Below are positions 15,853 through 24,794 of a stretch of 64,000 nt of DNA, one piece after another. The position numbers and the translations under genes were made by a program. Numbering within the stretch: position 1 is the stretch's first letter; every line of letters starts with the position of its first letter. This DNA comes from a bacterium (GTDB taxonomy: Bacteria > 4484-113 > JAFGCY01), in the NCBI GenBank assembly GCA_020849855.1, contig JADZFO010000002.1:1-64000 (forward strand), given 5' to 3'. The notes beneath the pieces were generated by a model. The model worked only from the letters and a program-made list of their open reading frames with translations, ran no database searches and was not told where the DNA came from.

Positions 15853-18291
15853 TCAGGCCGCGATCTGCGGGACGTCCAGAATCAGCGCCACGGTGCCGTC
15901 GCCAAGGATGGTGCCGCCGCTGATGTAAGGCGTGTTCTGCAGGTGGCGGCCCAGGCTCTTGATCACGATTTCCGTCTGGCCGACCGTCTCGTCCACCATC
16001 AGGCCGGCGCGGGCGCTGCCGGAGCGCACCACCACCACCCGCCAGCCGCGGCCTTCCAGGCGCTCGGGGCTGAGCAGCAGGTCGTGCATGTGCACCAGGG
16101 GCAGGATCTCGCCGCGCAGCAGATAGACATCCTGGTCCTTGACCTTCTGAATCTTGGCCGGGTCAACCTTCAGCGTCTCCTCGATATAGGCCAGCGGGAT
16201 GGCGAAGTCCTCGCCGGCGACGCGGATCAGCAGGGCCTGGACGATAGCCAGGGTCAGGGGCAGCTTGATAGTGAAGATGCTGCCCTGGCCGACCTCGGTC
16301 TGGACCTTGATCTCGCCGCTGAGCTGCTCGATCTTGGTGCGCACAACGTCCATGCCGACGCCGCGGCCGGAGATATCGGTGATCTGCTCGGCGGTGGAAA
16401 ATCCGGCGGCGAAGATCAGGTTGATGGCCTGCTCGCGGCTCATGCCGGCGGCCTGCTCGGCGGTGATGACGCACTTTTCAACCGCCTTCTGGCGGATGCG
16501 CTCGGCGTCGATGCCGCGGCCGTCGTCGCGGATCTGGATGAAGACGTTGGAGCCTTCATGGAAGGCGGCGAGTGTCAGGGTGCCGACCGCGGACTTGCCG
16601 CTGGCCAGGCGCTCCTCGGGCGTCTCGACGCCGTGGTCCAGACCGTTGCGGATCAGGTGCACCAGGGGATCGCCGATCTCGTCGATCACGGTGCGGTCCA
16701 GCTCAGTTTCGCCGCCGGTCATCACCAGGTCGATCTGCTTGCCGCGGGCCTTGGCGAGGTCGCGGATCATGCGCGGGAAGCGGTTGAAGACGGTCTCGAT
16801 CGGCACCATGCGGGTCTGCATGACGATGTTCTGCAGGTCGCTGACGATATGGCCGAAGTGCTCGATGGCGCCGGAGAGCTCGCCGCTCTTGGTGCTGGAG
16901 GCCAGCGAGGCCAGGCGGGTCTTGCCGATGACCAGCTCGCCAACGAGGTTGAGCAGGACATCCAGGCGCTCGGTGTCGACGCGGATGGTCTGGGTCTGCT
17001 TGACCTGCGGGCGTCCGCCTTCGCTGCGCTCCGCGGCGCCAGGGCCAGCTCCGGCCTGCGCTGCGGCCGCGGGGAGGGGGGTATCGGCCCCGGGGGCGGG
17101 GACAACCTGCAAGGCGGGCCCGGCGGACGCGGCCGGGGCCGCGGCTGCCTCAGGGCGCGCCGCCTGCGGCTGCAGGCCCTCGTAAACGTCAATGCTGTCC
17201 ACTTCGCTGATGCCCTGCAGGGCGGCTTTGGCCGCGCCGGGTTCGCTGCGGCTGAGCAGCAGGAAGTGCAGGTCCAGATCAAAGTTCTCCTGCTCGATGG
17301 CCTCGGTCTCCGGCTGGCTGGCGATGATGTCGCCCAGGGCCTCCAGCTGCTTGTAGACCATGAAGGCGCGGGCGGACTTCAGGCTGCAGTCGACGGCCAG
17401 GTGCACATGGACATGGTCCAGGCGCGCGCCCTCGCTGATGGCGGCATTCGCCAGGGCGACGACATAGTCGTTGAGCTTGAAGATCTCCAGACTGGCCGCG
17501 CTCTGCGGGTCGGCCGGGCCTTCGGCGAGTGGGTCCTCGGCCAGTACGAGGCGCACGTCCACTTCCTGGACGTCCGACACGCCGCGCAGCTGGGCCGTGA
17601 TCTGTTCTGGTTCACTCTCGCTGCCAAAGAGCAGGTCAAAGATGCCGCCGAACTCGGACTCGCAGAGCACCTGCTCTGAGGGTTCGCTGTGGAAGAGCTC
17701 GCCGGTCTCGCGCAGGAGGCGCAGCACCATGAAGGCGCGGACGCCCTGCATCTCGCACTGGTCGTGCAGGCGCACCCGGACGTGGTAGACATGCAAGCCG
17801 TTGCCGGGGGCCGCGGCCATGGCGGAAAGCGCGTCACTGTCGGGGACGCCGGGATAAGCGCGGCCGCGGGGCAGCGTGGCCACGGCGATCTCAGGCCCGG
17901 CAGCAGCACCGCCGTTCATATGCGCGGCCAGCTGGCGTACCAGCTCGCTGATGTCGACGCTGTGGCCTTCGCTGGCGATGTGTGCCTCGATCATTTCCTG
18001 CAGCGCGTCGAGGCACTTGAAGAGCAGGTCGACCATCGGGGCCGTGGCTTTCAACTCGCCCTGACGTATCGGGCTGAGCAGGTTCTCCATGTTGTGGGTC
18101 AGCTCGGCAACCTCGCTGAAACCCATGGTGGCGCTCATGCCCTTGAGGGTGTGCGCCGAGCGGAACATGACGTTGACGACTTCCTGGTCGTAGCTCTTCT
18201 CGAAGTCCAGCAGCGCCTGGTTGAGGGCCTGAAGATGCTCGCGAGCTTCCTCAGCGAAGACCTCAAGATACGCATTCAGATCGATTGACAC
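15853..18291 (-). CDS. cheA: Chemotaxis-type histidine kinase CheA
   Basis: An 812-residue CheA. The start is GTG 18291 with GGGAG upstream; the open frame reaches 18465 but the extra part is not CheA-like. Domains: HPt P1 with the phosphorylatable His47 in SAHTLKG; two homologous P2-like domains (RAFMVLRLLRETGEL and RAFMVYKQLEALGDI mark the equivalent helices), where one is usual; a Pro/Ala linker; the P3 dimerisation helix RLDVLLNLVGELVIGKTRL; the P4 ATPase with N-box HLIRNGLDHG and G-boxes (DDGRGID, DISGRGVGMD); and the P5 CheW-like domain to the end. CheA passes phosphate to CheY-type regulators. cheX lies 29 bp upstream in the same direction; no receptor, cheW or cheY gene is in the window, so this may serve a non-flagellar output. 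Confidence 0.93.
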   Translation of the reverse strand: MSIDLNAYLEVFAEEAREHLQALNQALLDFEKSYDQEVVNVMFRSAHTLKGMSATMGFSEVAELTHNMENLLSPIRQGELKATAPMVDLLFKCLDALQEMIEAHIASEGHSVDISELVRQLAAHMNGGAAAGPEIAVATLPRGRAYPGVPDSDALSAMAAAPGNGLHVYHVRVRLHDQCEMQGVRAFMVLRLLRETGELFHSEPSEQVLCESEFGGIFDLLFGSESEPEQITAQLRGVSDVQEVDVRLVLAEDPLAEGPADPQSAASLEIFKLNDYVVALANAAISEGARLDHVHVHLAVDCSLKSARAFMVYKQLEALGDIIASQPETEAIEQENFDLDLHFLLLSRSEPGAAKAALQGISEVDSIDVYEGLQPQAARPEAAAAPAASAGPALQVVPAPGADTPLPAAAAQAGAGPGAAERSEGGRPQVKQTQTIRVDTERLDVLLNLVGELVIGKTRLASLASSTKSGELSGAIEHFGHIVSDLQNIVMQTRMVPIETVFNRFPRMIRDLAKARGKQIDLVMTGGETELDRTVIDEIGDPLVHLIRNGLDHGVETPEERLASGKSAVGTLTLAAFHEGSNVFIQIRDDGRGIDAERIRQKAVEKCVITAEQAAGMSREQAINLIFAAGFSTAEQITDISGRGVGMDVVRTKIEQLSGEIKVQTEVGQGSIFTIKLPLTLAIVQALLIRVAGEDFAIPLAYIEETLKVDPAKIQKVKDQDVYLLRGEILPLVHMHDLLLSPERLEGRGWRVVVVRSGSARAGLMVDETVGQTEIVIKSLGRHLQNTPYISGGTILGDGTVALILDVPQIAA

Positions 18292-18320
18292 TGCTATTCT
18301 CCCGGCCGCGGGGCGCTGGC

Positions 18321-18797
18321 CTAGTGATGTCCCGACTCTTTCAGAGCGATGTACAGATAGAACTCGCCCGCCCGGCATTTGAGGGGCAGGACCAGGATCT
18401 TGTCCAGCTGGACACTCATGGTGACGTGCTCGCCGCGCACCACCGAGGGCGGCGCGATGTCGCACTCAAAACCCATGGCGGTAAGCTCGGTGGCGGTCAT
18501 GCCGCCGATGATGTTCCCCAGCTCGGAGAGGGCGCTGATGCAGAGGTCGTCCAGCTCAGGGTAGTCGGGGTTCATCATCATGCTGCGCGCGATGTTGAGC
18601 GCCACTTCCTCGCTGTAGCCCAGAACGAACTGGCCGGAGAGGTCGCCAAAGACGCTGACGATCACCGACACCGGCTGCAGCGATGCGCCGCTGCCCATTA
18701 CGGATGGCGGCCCGCCCGAGCCCACGGGCAGGTTGAAGTAGTCGTTCAACACTGCCTGTGATGACGAGACAAAGCGGTTTATTACTTCAGCATTCAC
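18321..18797 (-). CDS. cheX: CheX-type CheY-P phosphatase
   Basis: A 158-residue CheC/CheX family protein. I place the start at GTG 18797 because AGAGGGG sits 6 nt before it; the open frame runs further, to 18830. The single phosphatase helix carries the family E-x2-N signature in SELGNIIGGMTA, followed by the CheX-like FECDIAPPSVVRG. CheX dephosphorylates response regulators of the CheY type and so resets the pathway. It precedes cheA by 29 bp in the same operon, which suggests both act on one unlinked response regulator. Confidence 0.85.
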   Translation of the reverse strand: MNAEVINRFVSSSQAVLNDYFNLPVGSGGPPSVMGSGASLQPVSVIVSVFGDLSGQFVLGYSEEVALNIARSMMMNPDYPELDDLCISALSELGNIIGGMTATELTAMGFECDIAPPSVVRGEHVTMSVQLDKILVLPLKCRAGEFYLYIALKESGHH

Positions 18798-18902
18798 AAA
18801 CAACCCCTCTGAAGCCTGCACAGGCTCCACAGGTCTCTTATCGGTCAGGCAGGCGCTGCGCTGAAGTCAAAGCGCTGCAGCCGGCCGAAGTCGCCGGGCG
18901 CT

Positions 18903-20012
18903 TCAGGCGCGGCCGAGGGTTTCGCGCGCCGTTTCACGGCCCAGCTCCGTCAGCTCCAGCAGGTCGCCGCGGCGCACAAGCAGGCCGGCGTCCTGGGCAT
19001 GCGCGAGGGCCTCGGAGGAGAAGGCGGGGCTCCAGTCGAGGCCTTCCCCCATGTGCTGCACCGCGCTTTCGCTGAGCTCCTCGGGCGTGCCTTCATGCTG
19101 CAGCAGGTGGATGCAAAGCACGCGGCCGGCGAAATCCCAGCGCTGCTGCTGGCGCAGGGCCAGGCTGGCCAGCACGCCACGCTGGGGGGCCAGCAGCCAG
19201 GCTAGCAGAAAGAGTACGCCGCACATGACGGCCATCGAGCCGGCGATGGAGCTGTCCAGCAGGCGCGCCAGGTAGAAGCCGCTCAGCGCCGCCGCGCAGC
19301 CGATGGCCACGCTGATTGCCAGCATGTGCTCAAGGCGCTCGCAGAGCAGCTGGGCCGCAGCCGGCGGGGCTACCATGAGGGCGACGACGAGGATGCTGCC
19401 CACGGCGTCGAAGGCGCCGACGGAGGTCAGGCTGACCACGCTCATCAGGCCATAGGCCAGCAGCAGGGGGCTGAAGCCGAGGGCGGCGCAGAGGGCCGGG
19501 TCGAAGGTGCTGAGCTTGGCTTCCTTATAAAAGGTGAACAGCAGCAGCAGGTTCAGCAGCAGCAGGCCACCCATGACCCACAGCGAAACCGGGCCAAGGT
19601 CCAGGCCGCCGGCCTGCCAGCGGTTGAAGGGAGCGAAGGCCAGCTCGCCAAGCAGCACCGCATCGGTGTCGAGATGCACCTGGTCGGCGAAGCGGGCGAT
19701 GAGGATCACAGCCAGCGAGAAGAGCAGGGGGAAGACGAGGCCAATGGCGGCGTCCTCGCGCACGCGGCGGGTCTGGACCAGGCTCTCGGTGAGCCCGACG
19801 GTCAGCACGCCGGTCAGTGCGGCGCCGATGATCAGCAGGGGCGAATCCAGGCGGCCGGCCAGCAGATAACCGCCGACGATGCCCAGCAGGATGGCGTGGC
19901 TGATCGCGTCGCTCATCAGGCTGAGGCGACGCAGTACCAGAAAACAGCCGGGGATGGCGCAGGCGGCGGCGGTGGCGCAGGCGATGAGCAGGATCTCCAG
20001 CTGCGGGCTCAT
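18903..20012 (-). CDS. Metal ABC transporter permease (TroD/MntD-like)
   Basis: A 369-residue inner-membrane permease of the ABC-3 family that moves Mn, Zn or Fe. There are eight or nine hydrophobic segments to about residue 280, with the family hallmark DAISHAILLGI in the second helix region and SVGAFDAVGSILVVALMVAP, the usual permease-ATPase contact. The last 90 residues are soluble and resemble a winged-helix/DtxR-like module (CIHLLQHEGTPEELSESAV, LLVRRGDLLELTELGRETA). Its ATG overlaps the stop of the previous permease gene in ATGA, so the two are co-translated. It is the last gene of the operon. Confidence 0.9.
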   Translation of the reverse strand: MSPQLEILLIACATAAACAIPGCFLVLRRLSLMSDAISHAILLGIVGGYLLAGRLDSPLLIIGAALTGVLTVGLTESLVQTRRVREDAAIGLVFPLLFSLAVILIARFADQVHLDTDAVLLGELAFAPFNRWQAGGLDLGPVSLWVMGGLLLLNLLLLFTFYKEAKLSTFDPALCAALGFSPLLLAYGLMSVVSLTSVGAFDAVGSILVVALMVAPPAAAQLLCERLEHMLAISVAIGCAAALSGFYLARLLDSSIAGSMAVMCGVLFLLAWLLAPQRGVLASLALRQQQRWDFAGRVLCIHLLQHEGTPEELSESAVQHMGEGLDWSPAFSSEALAHAQDAGLLVRRGDLLELTELGRETARETLGRA

Positions 20013-21136
20013 GGCTGCTCCCCGGGGAGCAGCTCCCGCGAGAGGCGCCGGGCCTCAGAAAGGCCGCTGGCCGTCAGGCGGTAGAGCCCGTCAGGCAGAG
20101 CCTCCAGCAGGCCGTCGCGCACAAGCTGCGCCGCCTGGCGCCGGGGCTGGCGGCTCAGGGAGCCGGGGACGATGAGCTGGTGTGGGTGAAAGGGGTCGCT
20201 GTGCTGCTGCGCCAGCTGCAGCAGGCTGATCAGCACGGTGGCCTGGCCGAGCTGGCGGCGCTGGCCGCGGCTGCGCAGCCAGGCGAAGACCATGCCGCGG
20301 TTGGGCGCGAAGAGCAGCGAAAAGAACACGATGAGGCTGACGATGACCACGATGGCCGGCCCGGTGGGCAGGCGCTCGATGCGGGCGCTGAGCAGGGCGC
20401 CGCTGATGCCGGCCAGCGCGCCGAAGGCCCCGGCCAGCAGGACCATGGAGGCCAGGCGGTCGGTCCACTGCCGCGCGGCAGCCGCGGGGGCGACCAGCAT
20501 CGCGCTCATCAGCACCACGCCGACGGTCTGCAGGCCCATCACGATGGCGATGACGATCAGGGTGGAGATTGCCAGGTCGAGCCAGCGCACAGGCAGGCCG
20601 AGGCTGGCGGCGAAGTCCGGGTCGAAGGAGAGCAGCTTAAGCCGGGGCCAGAGCAGCAGCAGGGCCAGCAGGGCCAGCAGGGCCAGCAGGGCCATGGCGC
20701 GGATGTCGGAGGAGAGCAGGGTGGAGGCGTTGCCGAAGAGGAATTTGTCCAGGCCGGCCTGCCGCGCGTCGGGCCGCGACTGGATGATGGTCAGCAAAAC
20801 GAGGCCGGCGCCGAAGAAGACCGAGAGAACAAGGCCAAGCGCGGCGTCGAGCTTGACCCGGCTGCCACGCACGATGCGGGTGACGAGCAGGGTGCCGAGC
20901 CAGCCGGAGAGCGCCGCGCCAAGCAGCAGGGTCAGCGGCTCCTTGGAGCCGGTGAGCATGAAGGCGAGGGCCACGCCGGGCAGGGCCGCATGCGAGATGG
21001 CGTCGCCCAGCAGGGACTGGCGGCGCAGCATGGCAAAGCAGCCCAGCGCCCCACTGCTGATGCCAAGCAGGGCGGCGCCGGAGGCCACGGTGCGCAGGGT
21101 GTGGTCGCCCAGCAGCTCAGCCAGCAGGCTGTTCAT
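20009..21136 (-). CDS. Metal ABC transporter permease (TroC/MntC-like)
   Basis: A 375-residue ABC-3 family permease, paralogous to the following gene, with which it probably forms a heterodimer. The hallmark [16 protein letters not shown] is near residue 35, and a second membrane block contains [18 protein letters not shown]. Like its partner it ends in a soluble tail of about 85 residues with winged-helix character ([32 protein letters not shown]). One membrane segment is encoded by near-perfect 9-bp repeats. Both ends overlap neighbouring genes by 4 nt (ATGA). Confidence 0.9.
   Translation of the reverse strand: MNSLLAELLGDHTLRTVASGAALLGISSGALGCFAMLRRQSLLGDAISHAALPGVALAFMLTGSKEPLTLLLGAALSGWLGTLLVTRIVRGSRVKLDAALGLVLSVFFGAGLVLLTIIQSRPDARQAGLDKFLFGNASTLLSSDIRAMALLALLALLALLLLWPRLKLLSFDPDFAASLGLPVRWLDLAISTLIVIAIVMGLQTVGVVLMSAMLVAPAAAARQWTDRLASMVLLAGAFGALAGISGALLSARIERLPTGPAIVVIVSLIVFFSLLFAPNRGMVFAWLRSRGQRRQLGQATVLISLLQLAQQHSDPFHPHQLIVPGSLSRQPRRQAAQLVRDGLLEALPDGLYRLTASGLSEARRLSRELLPGEQP
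20661..20695 (-). repeat. 9-bp tandem repeat (AGGGCCAGC) in the permease gene
   Basis: About 3.9 copies in a row, encoding a repeated Ala-Leu-Leu in a membrane helix. Length change by a unit would keep the frame. Confidence 0.8.
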
Positions 21137-21972
21137 GCTTCGATGCCTCCGCCGGGCGCGGCCGGGGGATCGTCAGCCGCGGCGCCGCGGCTGCCTTCCA
21201 CTGAAAGGAAGGCGGCGCGGCCGCCATAGGTGAGCCTGAGGTTTTCGGAGGTGAGGACCTCGCTGACGGGGCCCAGCGCGATGCGCCGGACGTTGATCAG
21301 CAGGACCCAGTCGAAGTACTCGTTCAGGGTTTCAAGGTCATGGTGCACGACCAGCAGGGTGCGGCCCTGGCTGCGCAGCTCGCGCAGCACGTCCACAATG
21401 GCACGCTCGGTGGTGGCATCGACGGCGGCGAAGGGCTCGTCCATCAGGTAGAGGTCGGCCTGCTGCACAAGGGCCCGGGCGAGGAAGACGCGCTGCTGCT
21501 GGCCGCCGGAGAGACGGCTGATCTGCCGCCCGGCGAAGTCCGCCATGTTGCAGCGGCTCAGCGCCTCCATGGCCGCTTCGCGCTCGCGGCGACCGGGCCG
21601 CCTCAGCCAGCCGAGCTGGCCATAGGTGCCCATCATCACTGTGTCCAGCACGGTGGTGGGGAAGTCCCAGTCCACGCTGCCGCGCTGGGGCAGGTAGCCC
21701 ACGCGCTGGCGCGCCTCGGCCAGGCTGCGGCCGAAGATGCGCACCTTGCCGGCCACGGGCTGCAGGAGGCCGAGCACGGAGCGGATCAGCGTGGTCTTGC
21801 CCGCGCCGTTGGGGCCGACAACCGCCAGCAGTACTCCGGGCGGCACGCTGAGGTCGACATCCCAGAGCACAGGCTTCTCGTTGTAGGCAACGGTCAGGTC
21901 CTCGACCTCCAGCGCGGGCGCGGCCTTGCCGCCGCCGCCCGGGCCGGCCGGATCAGCGAGGCGTTTGCCCAT
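21133..21972 (-). CDS. Metal ABC transporter ATPase (TroB/MntB-like)
   Basis: A 279-residue ATPase driving the two permeases. Walker A is GPNGAGKTT, the signature is LSGGQQQR, Walker B is LYLMDEP, the H-loop is LVVHHD, and [13 protein letters not shown] is the Q-loop region typical of the Mn/Zn ATPases. The start is ATG 21972, with GGAGG 6 nt upstream; this overlaps the end of the solute-binding gene by 20 nt. The open frame extends to 22116 but the extra residues read as a shadow of the upstream gene. Confidence 0.93.
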   Translation of the reverse strand: MGKRLADPAGPGGGGKAAPALEVEDLTVAYNEKPVLWDVDLSVPPGVLLAVVGPNGAGKTTLIRSVLGLLQPVAGKVRIFGRSLAEARQRVGYLPQRGSVDWDFPTTVLDTVMMGTYGQLGWLRRPGRREREAAMEALSRCNMADFAGRQISRLSGGQQQRVFLARALVQQADLYLMDEPFAAVDATTERAIVDVLRELRSQGRTLLVVHHDLETLNEYFDWVLLINVRRIALGPVSEVLTSENLRLTYGGRAAFLSVEGSRGAAADDPPAAPGGGIEA

Positions 21973-22972
21973 GCTCGGCCTCCGCCGGGCCGCCCTGGCC
22001 CGCGAGCGCATGGAGCACGGTGTCCATGTTGTACTGCAGCATGCCGGTGTAGGTGCCGCCAGGGCTGCCGGGGCTGCCCAGCGCATCGCTGAGCAGCTCG
22101 CCGCCGATGGCGACATCCCAGCCCCTGGCGCGGCAGGCCTCCTGCACGGCTTCGATGCTGCGGTGCGGGACGGAGCTTTCGATGAAGAGCGCCGGGATGC
22201 GGCGCTGTACTACGAAACCCACCAGCTCCTGTACATCCGCGGTGCCGGCCTCGGTCTGCGTGGAGATGCCCTGCAGGCCGCGGACTTCAAAGCCGTAGGC
22301 CCGGCCGAAGTAGCGGAAGGCGTCATGCGAAGTGATGATCACGCGGCGCTGCGGGTCGAGCGCCTGCGCGGACTGCAGCAGGCTCGCGTCCAGCGCGGCC
22401 AGCTCGGCCTGGAAGTCGCCATAGTTCTTCGCGTAGGCCTCGCTGTTCCCGGGGTCAGCCTTGACCAGGGCGGAATAAATGGCTTCGACGGCGTACTGCC
22501 AGAGCTTGGCGTCGAACCAGACATGCGGGTCATAGGCGCCGCCGGTATCGGATGCGCCAAGCAGGCGCTCGGCGGGGATGGTCTCAGCCACCGCGACGCA
22601 GCTGCGCTGGCGGCCCAGCTGCTCCAGCACATCAGCCAGTTTGGCCTCGAGGTGCAGGCCGTTGTAGAGGATCAGGTCAGCGGAGTTCAGGGCCGTCAGG
22701 TCGCTCTCGCGGGCTTTGTAGAGATGCGGGTCGACACCGGGGCCCATCAGCGCATCGACCTCGCAGAGCTCGCCGCAGATGCGGCGGGTGCAGTCCGCGA
22801 TGATGCCGGTGGTGCAAAGCACTTTGAGCTTGCCGCTGCTGCTGGCGGTGCCGCCCGTCGCATTGCTGCCGCTCTGCGTATCTTTGCTGCCTTTCTGAGG
22901 GCAGCCCGCGAGCAGCGCCATGGCCATCGCGGCAATGAGCAGTGCTGCGAGGCTAAATGTGCGTCGGATCAT
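21953..22972 (-). CDS. Metal-binding lipoprotein (TroA/ZnuA-like)
   Basis: A 339-residue cluster A-I solute-binding protein. The signal ends in the lipobox LLAGC (Cys24), so it is membrane-anchored outside the inner membrane. Metal ligands expected of the family are visible: His83 in GVDPHLY, His150 in YDPHVWFD, and later acidic residues; [18 protein letters not shown] is the family signature. The His-rich loop of ZnuA is absent, which favours manganese or iron over zinc, though this is only suggestive. Its ATG overlaps the regulator's stop (ATGA). Confidence 0.9.
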   Translation of the reverse strand: MIRRTFSLAALLIAAMAMALLAGCPQKGSKDTQSGSNATGGTASSSGKLKVLCTTGIIADCTRRICGELCEVDALMGPGVDPHLYKARESDLTALNSADLILYNGLHLEAKLADVLEQLGRQRSCVAVAETIPAERLLGASDTGGAYDPHVWFDAKLWQYAVEAIYSALVKADPGNSEAYAKNYGDFQAELAALDASLLQSAQALDPQRRVIITSHDAFRYFGRAYGFEVRGLQGISTQTEAGTADVQELVGFVVQRRIPALFIESSVPHRSIEAVQEACRARGWDVAIGGELLSDALGSPGSPGGTYTGMLQYNMDTVLHALAGQGGPAEAEHGQTPR

Positions 22973-23508
22973 CCGCGGCCTCCTGCGCCGGCGCCTTCGC
23001 CAAGCAGTGTGAACTGGGTGGGGCGCACGCGCTTGTCCATGCCGGACAGGCGGCTGCGCTGGCTTTCGCTTAAAGCGTCCCAGCGCTCAAGGAAGAGATG
23101 CAGGCGCTGGGCGGTCTCGGCGGAGAGGCCGTGCTCGATCAGGCAGGCCTCGGCCTCGGCGCGCTTGGCGGTGACGCCCAGCACGGCATAGAGGAAGTAG
23201 ACCACATCGCTGTGCCGGTGGGCGAGCTGGGCGGCGAGCTGCAGGCCGTCGGCGGTGAGGTGCACCTGGCCGCGCTGCTCCTGCTCCACCAGGCCCAGCT
23301 CACGCAGGCGGGCAACGGTGCGCACCACGGTTGGCAGGCGGGTGCCGAGGGCGGCGGCGAGATCGGTGATCCGCACACCGCTGAGGCCCTGGCCAGTGCG
23401 GCCGCGCTGCAGGGCGCGCAGCGCCGTCTCCGGGGCGCTGGAGCTGGCCAGGCGGTAAAGCGCTTCAAGATAATCCTGCTGGGCAGGGGACAGCTCTGTG
23501 CGCGCCAT
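22969..23508 (-). CDS. DtxR/MntR-family metal-dependent repressor
   Basis: A 179-residue regulator and first gene of the metal operon. The N-terminal winged helix is clear (SPAQQDYLEALYRL, RITDLAAALGTRLPTVVRTVARLRELG, VHLTADG), followed by the dimerisation region with RHSDVVYFLYAVLG and AEACLIEHGLS, where the family's metal ligands (His, Glu, Cys/Glu) lie. The ATG at 23508 has GAGGG upstream; an in-frame ATG at 23526 has none. A near-perfect palindrome overlaps the transcription start, so it should repress its own operon when metal is plentiful. TroR/MntR-type control of manganese uptake is the best guess. Confidence 0.9.
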   Translation of the reverse strand: MARTELSPAQQDYLEALYRLASSSAPETALRALQRGRTGQGLSGVRITDLAAALGTRLPTVVRTVARLRELGLVEQEQRGQVHLTADGLQLAAQLAHRHSDVVYFLYAVLGVTAKRAEAEACLIEHGLSAETAQRLHLFLERWDALSESQRSRLSGMDKRVRPTQFTLLGEGAGAGGRG

Positions 23509-23537
23509 GCTCCTCCCTCGCGCCATGCGGCGCTGGC

Positions 23538-23566
23538 TTACCCTGAGGTAAGTTACCTTAGGGTAA
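23538..23566. promoter_or_regulatory. 29-bp palindromic operator of the metal operon
   Basis: Two 14-bp halves, TTACCCTGAGGTAA and TTACCTTAGGGTAA, are inverted about 23552. Only one pair besides the centre is mismatched. It resembles DtxR/MntR boxes and covers the expected start site, so binding would block transcription. Confidence 0.8.
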
Positions 23567-23593
23567 TGATATCGGCTGCGCGCGGGAAGTCAA
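23566..23593 (-). promoter_or_regulatory. Promoter of the metal-uptake operon
   Basis: TTGACT (23588-23593) and TATCAT (23566-23571) are separated by 16 bp, one of the few promoters here with a recognisable -35. The operator begins at the last base of the -10. Confidence 0.75.
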
Positions 23594-23669
23594 GCGCCCT
23601 GCGAAGGACGCTCATGCTGCTGTGTCAGTGCCTGATGCTGCCGGACGGTAGGCGGGGCTGAGATACGGG

Positions 23670-24137
23670 CTATTCGATGGCGACGTAGAGATCGGCGATC
23701 AGGTTGCCCTCGCTGTCCATCGGCTCCGGCGGATAGACCTCAATCTCGAAGCTCTGCGGCACCGGCTTCAGCCCGGCGGCGGGGAGAATTTCCTTATAGA
23801 TGCGCAGGAAGAGCTTGCCCATTTCCGGCGGCGCGCCCTTGAAGGGGAAGACGGCATACTTCGCGCCGGGGAAGGTGCGGGCGATCTGGCCTTCGGGCGC
23901 CTTGGTGCCGTGGGGCACGACAAAGCCGGCGACATAATGGAAGCCGCCCTCGGGGCGGTCCCAGCAGACGCCCCAGACGCCGCTGTAGCTCTCGGGCTTC
24001 TCGGCGGGCGGGAAGTTCTGCCAGAGCTCAAAAATCGGCGCGGGGTTGTTGTCGAGGATCTCGACGCCGGGGCCGACGATGCTGAAGGGCGGCAGTTTCT
24101 CGATGCGGATTTCTGTTGCGGTTTGAGCGGTGTCCAT
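23670..24137 (-). CDS. GyrI-like effector-binding domain protein
   Basis: A 155-residue stand-alone GyrI-like (AraC effector-binding/SOUL-related) domain, with IRIEKLPPFSIVGPGV at the start, PHGTKAPEGQIARTFPGAKY-type central strands and a C-terminal SFEIEVYPPEPMD. Such domains bind small hydrophobic or cationic molecules and can hydrolyse or sequester them. The ATG at 24137 follows AGGAAGGAA. It lies 35 bp after a diverged paralogue in the same direction, so the pair probably arose by duplication. Confidence 0.75.
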   Translation of the reverse strand: MDTAQTATEIRIEKLPPFSIVGPGVEILDNNPAPIFELWQNFPPAEKPESYSGVWGVCWDRPEGGFHYVAGFVVPHGTKAPEGQIARTFPGAKYAVFPFKGAPPEMGKLFLRIYKEILPAAGLKPVPQSFEIEVYPPEPMDSEGNLIADLYVAIE

Positions 24138-24172
24138 GGGATTCCTTCCTGCTTGGTTCAGATAGAACAATC

Positions 24173-24676
24173 TTAGCGTTTGCCTGAGCCGACCTTGTCA
24201 GCCAGCGCGATATACATGTCCGCGCGCATCTGCTGGGTAGCGGGGTCCCAGGCGCCTTCGACGGGGTAGACTTCCAGCGACAGTCCGTCAGCGGCGCGGC
24301 TGAGGCCAGCAGCAGCAAGACCCTCGTTCAGGATCTTATTCCAGAAAGGACTCATCTGGCTGACGTTGTCATGGAAGGACCAAACGGCATAGCGGCGCGC
24401 GGGCACATTTCTGCGCTCCCAGCCGGCGGGAAGTTCGAAACCCACCGCACGCTCAGCGTTCAGGCGATAAGCGGCAAGATAGCGGAAGCCTCCGGGGATG
24501 CCCCACATAACCGCCAGCACGCCTTCGTGCTCCTCGGGTGCGGGCGTCTTGAAGAATGCGTCCCATGCGGCACCAATGGCGGAGCTGTCACCGCCAGCAC
24601 AGTCCACGGCGACGCCGACGGCACTGAAGGCCGGCAGCTCAAGCTGATGCGGTGCGGGAGCGGGTTGCTGATCCAT
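24173..24676 (-). CDS. GyrI-like effector-binding domain protein, paralogue
   Basis: A 167-residue relative of the downstream gene, with the same order of elements: LELPAFSAVGVAVDCAG, GVLAVMWGIPGGFRYLAAY, NVPARRYAVWSFHDN, LSLEVYPVEG, MRADMYIAL. The start is ATG 24676 with TGGAGC upstream. The conserved SLEVYPVEGAWD end mirrors FEIEVYPPEPMD of its neighbour. The ligand is unknown. Two adjacent diverged copies could form a heterodimer or recognise different ligands. Confidence 0.75.
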   Translation of the reverse strand: MDQQPAPAPHQLELPAFSAVGVAVDCAGGDSSAIGAAWDAFFKTPAPEEHEGVLAVMWGIPGGFRYLAAYRLNAERAVGFELPAGWERRNVPARRYAVWSFHDNVSQMSPFWNKILNEGLAAAGLSRAADGLSLEVYPVEGAWDPATQQMRADMYIALADKVGSGKR

Positions 24677-24794
24677 GGGGTGCTCCAGTTGTATGGGGTC
24701 TATCCAAGAGGATAATGCCTGCACAGAAGCGGGTTGCATCGCGTTTTGAGTTACAGTGCAGAAGCACGATTAAAGACATAGGCTTAGGTGTTGC

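Noticed and set aside
15943-17679. A 578-codon plus-strand open frame
   Set aside because: Shadow of cheA, whose minus-strand frame has all CheA domains.
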